The notes under the pieces: model-generated
Told to the model about the DNA's origin: nothing
What the model saw: only the letters and a program-made list of their open reading frames with translations
Database searches by the model: none
Assembly: GCA_902795875.1 (NCBI GenBank)
Contig: CADBND010000150.1
Coordinates: 1 to 14,997 of the forward strand
Length of the DNA stretch: 14,997 nucleotides
Reading direction: 5' to 3'
Origin: an uncultured Erysipelotrichaceae bacterium
Lineage (GTDB): Bacteria; Bacillota_I; Bacilli_A; Erysipelotrichales; Erysipelotrichaceae
Position numbers and translations under genes: made by a program
Shown here: piece after piece, positions 14,029 through 14,997 of the stretch
How positions within the stretch are numbered: the first letter of the stretch is position 1
How the letters are laid out: the number at the start of each line of letters is the position of its first letter

Positions 14029-14874
14029 CTATCTGTTTACGAATTCAAATATTCTGTCTTTAACTTCCTTCGCCTTTGTATAACCATGGAAATAACTGGT
14101 CGTCAGTTCATCCTCGTTGGACTCCAAGCGACCCACTTCCTTGAAAGTCGGACGGATGATGATCGCCCTTCCTTCCTCTTCCAGCTTTTCTGCCAAAGCG
14201 ACCTGATCCTTATAGAGCTGTGTACGATCCTCCAGCGCTTTTAAGAAAAGCGGATAATTATTGTAGATCCTGCGATAAAGCATCATTGCTGCCTCAGAAG
14301 TACGCGAATAGCTTCCCTTCTTTCTGGTCAGGATGACGACCAATCGATCGCATCCCTGATCCAAAGCCCTCTGTACCGGGATCGAATCGCAGATACCGCC
14401 ATCCAGATAAAGCTGCCCGTCGATCTCGACCGGTGCAGTCAGACCCGGCATCGAACAGGATGCCTTGCCTATGATCCGCGATCTTTCGATATCATCGGTA
14501 TGCATATACTCGGCCTTCCCGGTATTGATATTGGAGACCACCATCTCCCACTCGATCGGATTCTTAATAAAAGCATCAAAATCAAAGTTGTACTGTTCCG
14601 TATAATCGTAGAAGATCTTGTCGAGATCAACAAGCTTATGAGACTCCATCATCTGCGGAACACCCCAGAAGGAATTGAAACGATCCTTCTGAATCATACA
14701 GTTCCTCGCGTAATCTCTCTGTCTCGCAACATAAGCGAATGTATTACACGAACCGGCGCTGACGCCGATCACATAATCAAAATCGATCTTCAAATCAATG
14801 AAGCAGTCGATCGCTCCCCCGGTAAATACCCCGCGCAGACCGCCGCCTTCCAGAACAAGTCCTGTCTTTTTCAT
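14029..14874 (-). CDS. Patatin-like phospholipase/acyl hydrolase
   Basis: 281 residues. All patatin landmarks are visible: oxyanion-hole E-G-G-G-L-R-G (9-15), nucleophile elbow G-V-S-A-G with Ser39, and the second half of the dyad in D-G-G with Asp158. There is no signal peptide, so it acts in the cytosol or at the inner membrane face. The group resembles the bacterial YlfG/RssA-like phospholipases; likely substrates are phospholipids or lysophospholipids. I start it at the ATG at 14874 because GGAAG lies 6 bases upstream; an in-frame GTG at 14880 sits directly on that site and is less likely. It is followed after 4 bases by the XpaC-like membrane protein, suggesting a common envelope or lipid role. 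A TATAAT box lies 26-32 bases upstream, close to the tRNA-Pro gene. Confidence 0.92.
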   Translation of the reverse strand: MKKTGLVLEGGGLRGVFTGGAIDCFIDLKIDFDYVIGVSAGSCNTFAYVARQRDYARNCMIQKDRFNSFWGVPQMMESHKLVDLDKIFYDYTEQYNFDFDAFIKNPIEWEMVVSNINTGKAEYMHTDDIERSRIIGKASCSMPGLTAPVEIDGQLYLDGGICDSIPVQRALDQGCDRLVVILTRKKGSYSRTSEAAMMLYRRIYNNYPLFLKALEDRTQLYKDQVALAEKLEEEGRAIIIRPTFKEVGRLESNEDELTTSYFHGYTKAKEVKDRIFEFVNR

Positions 14875-14900
14875 CTTCACCTTCCAATATACCTGTAAAC

Positions 14901-14906
14901 ATTATA
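14901..14906 (-). promoter_or_regulatory. -10 box of the patatin operon
   Basis: A perfect TATAAT on the minus strand. The hexamer 17 bases upstream, CTGACC (14924-14929), matches TTGACA at four positions and is part of the 3' end of the tRNA-Pro gene. The seven-T run at 14911-14917 lies in the spacer and may also help end the tRNA transcript. Confidence 0.5.
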
Positions 14907-14922
14907 AAACAAAAAAAGAATA

Positions 14923-14997
14923 TGGTCAGGATGAAGGGATTCGAACCCTTGACCTCTTACACCCGAAGCAAGCGCTCCACCAAGCTGAGCTACATCC
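14923..14997 (-). tRNA. tRNA-Pro, anticodon CGG (first two bases beyond the window)
   Basis: Reading the minus strand, the D-stem pairs GCTC with GAGC. The anticodon stem is CTTGC/GTAAG with loop TTCGGGT, giving anticodon CGG, which reads the Pro codon CCG. The T arm is AAGGG/CCCTT around TTCGAAT. The 3' acceptor strand CATCCTG needs CAGGATG at the 5' side; the window ends after GGATG, so two bases are missing. Discriminator A73 fits Pro, and CCA is encoded (14923-14925). No hairpin follows, only a T run. Confidence 0.9.

Noticed and set aside
1..14997. CRISPR array, insertion sequence, prophage or defence island
   Set aside because: No direct repeats with spacers, no transposase or integrase motifs, no shift in base use between genes; all genes look like resident metabolic and envelope functions.

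Overview
The window looks like an ordinary chromosomal stretch of a Bacillota (Gram-positive, fermentative) bacterium. Reasons: strong GGAGG-type ribosome binding sites, TATAAT-type -10 boxes, compact U-tailed intrinsic terminators, a QueT-type ECF transporter subunit, a short pyruvate kinase without the extra C-terminal domain of Bacillus, and several stand-alone families common in gut Firmicutes. Base composition is moderate. Erysipelotrichia or Clostridia are plausible, but this is a guess from gene content. There is no phage, transposon, CRISPR array or rRNA. No gap between genes exceeds about 120 bases.

Layout. (1) 1-1153, plus: the tail of a PfkB sugar kinase overlapping a SIS-domain sugar-phosphate isomerase-like gene, closed by a bidirectional terminator. 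(2) 1209-5343, minus: a three-gene sugar operon transcribed MFS permease > membrane-anchored alpha/beta hydrolase > GH42 beta-galactosidase, both junctions being ATGA overlaps. (3) 5408-6749, minus: a flavodoxin followed by a stand-alone E2-type (CAT-like) acyltransferase whose catalytic His is replaced. (4) 6864-8377, plus: a QueT-type transporter subunit followed by a nucleoside hydrolase, a pairing that suggests salvage of queuosine or queuine. (5) 8407-10036, minus: a fucose-isomerase-like protein followed by cytidine deaminase, 4 bases apart. (6) 10153-11487, plus: an MFS sugar transporter of the GPH/SLC45-like type, divergent from the isomerase-like gene. (7) 11555-12973, minus: pyruvate kinase. 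(8) 13038-14874, minus: a patatin-like phospholipase followed by a two-TM protein with an XpaC-like C-terminal domain. (9) 14923 to the right edge, minus: a tRNA-Pro(CGG) whose first two bases lie outside the window.

Together the genes describe carbohydrate and nucleoside scavenging feeding glycolysis: beta-galactoside import and cleavage, a second sugar transporter with an isomerase-like enzyme, a kinase/isomerase pair, nucleoside salvage (nucleoside hydrolase, cytidine deaminase), and ATP-yielding pyruvate kinase. The most interesting points are the QueT/nucleoside hydrolase pair with its altered active-site motif, the acyltransferase with a His-to-Glu change coupled to a flavodoxin, and the patatin/XpaC-like pair. 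GATC is strikingly common across the window.
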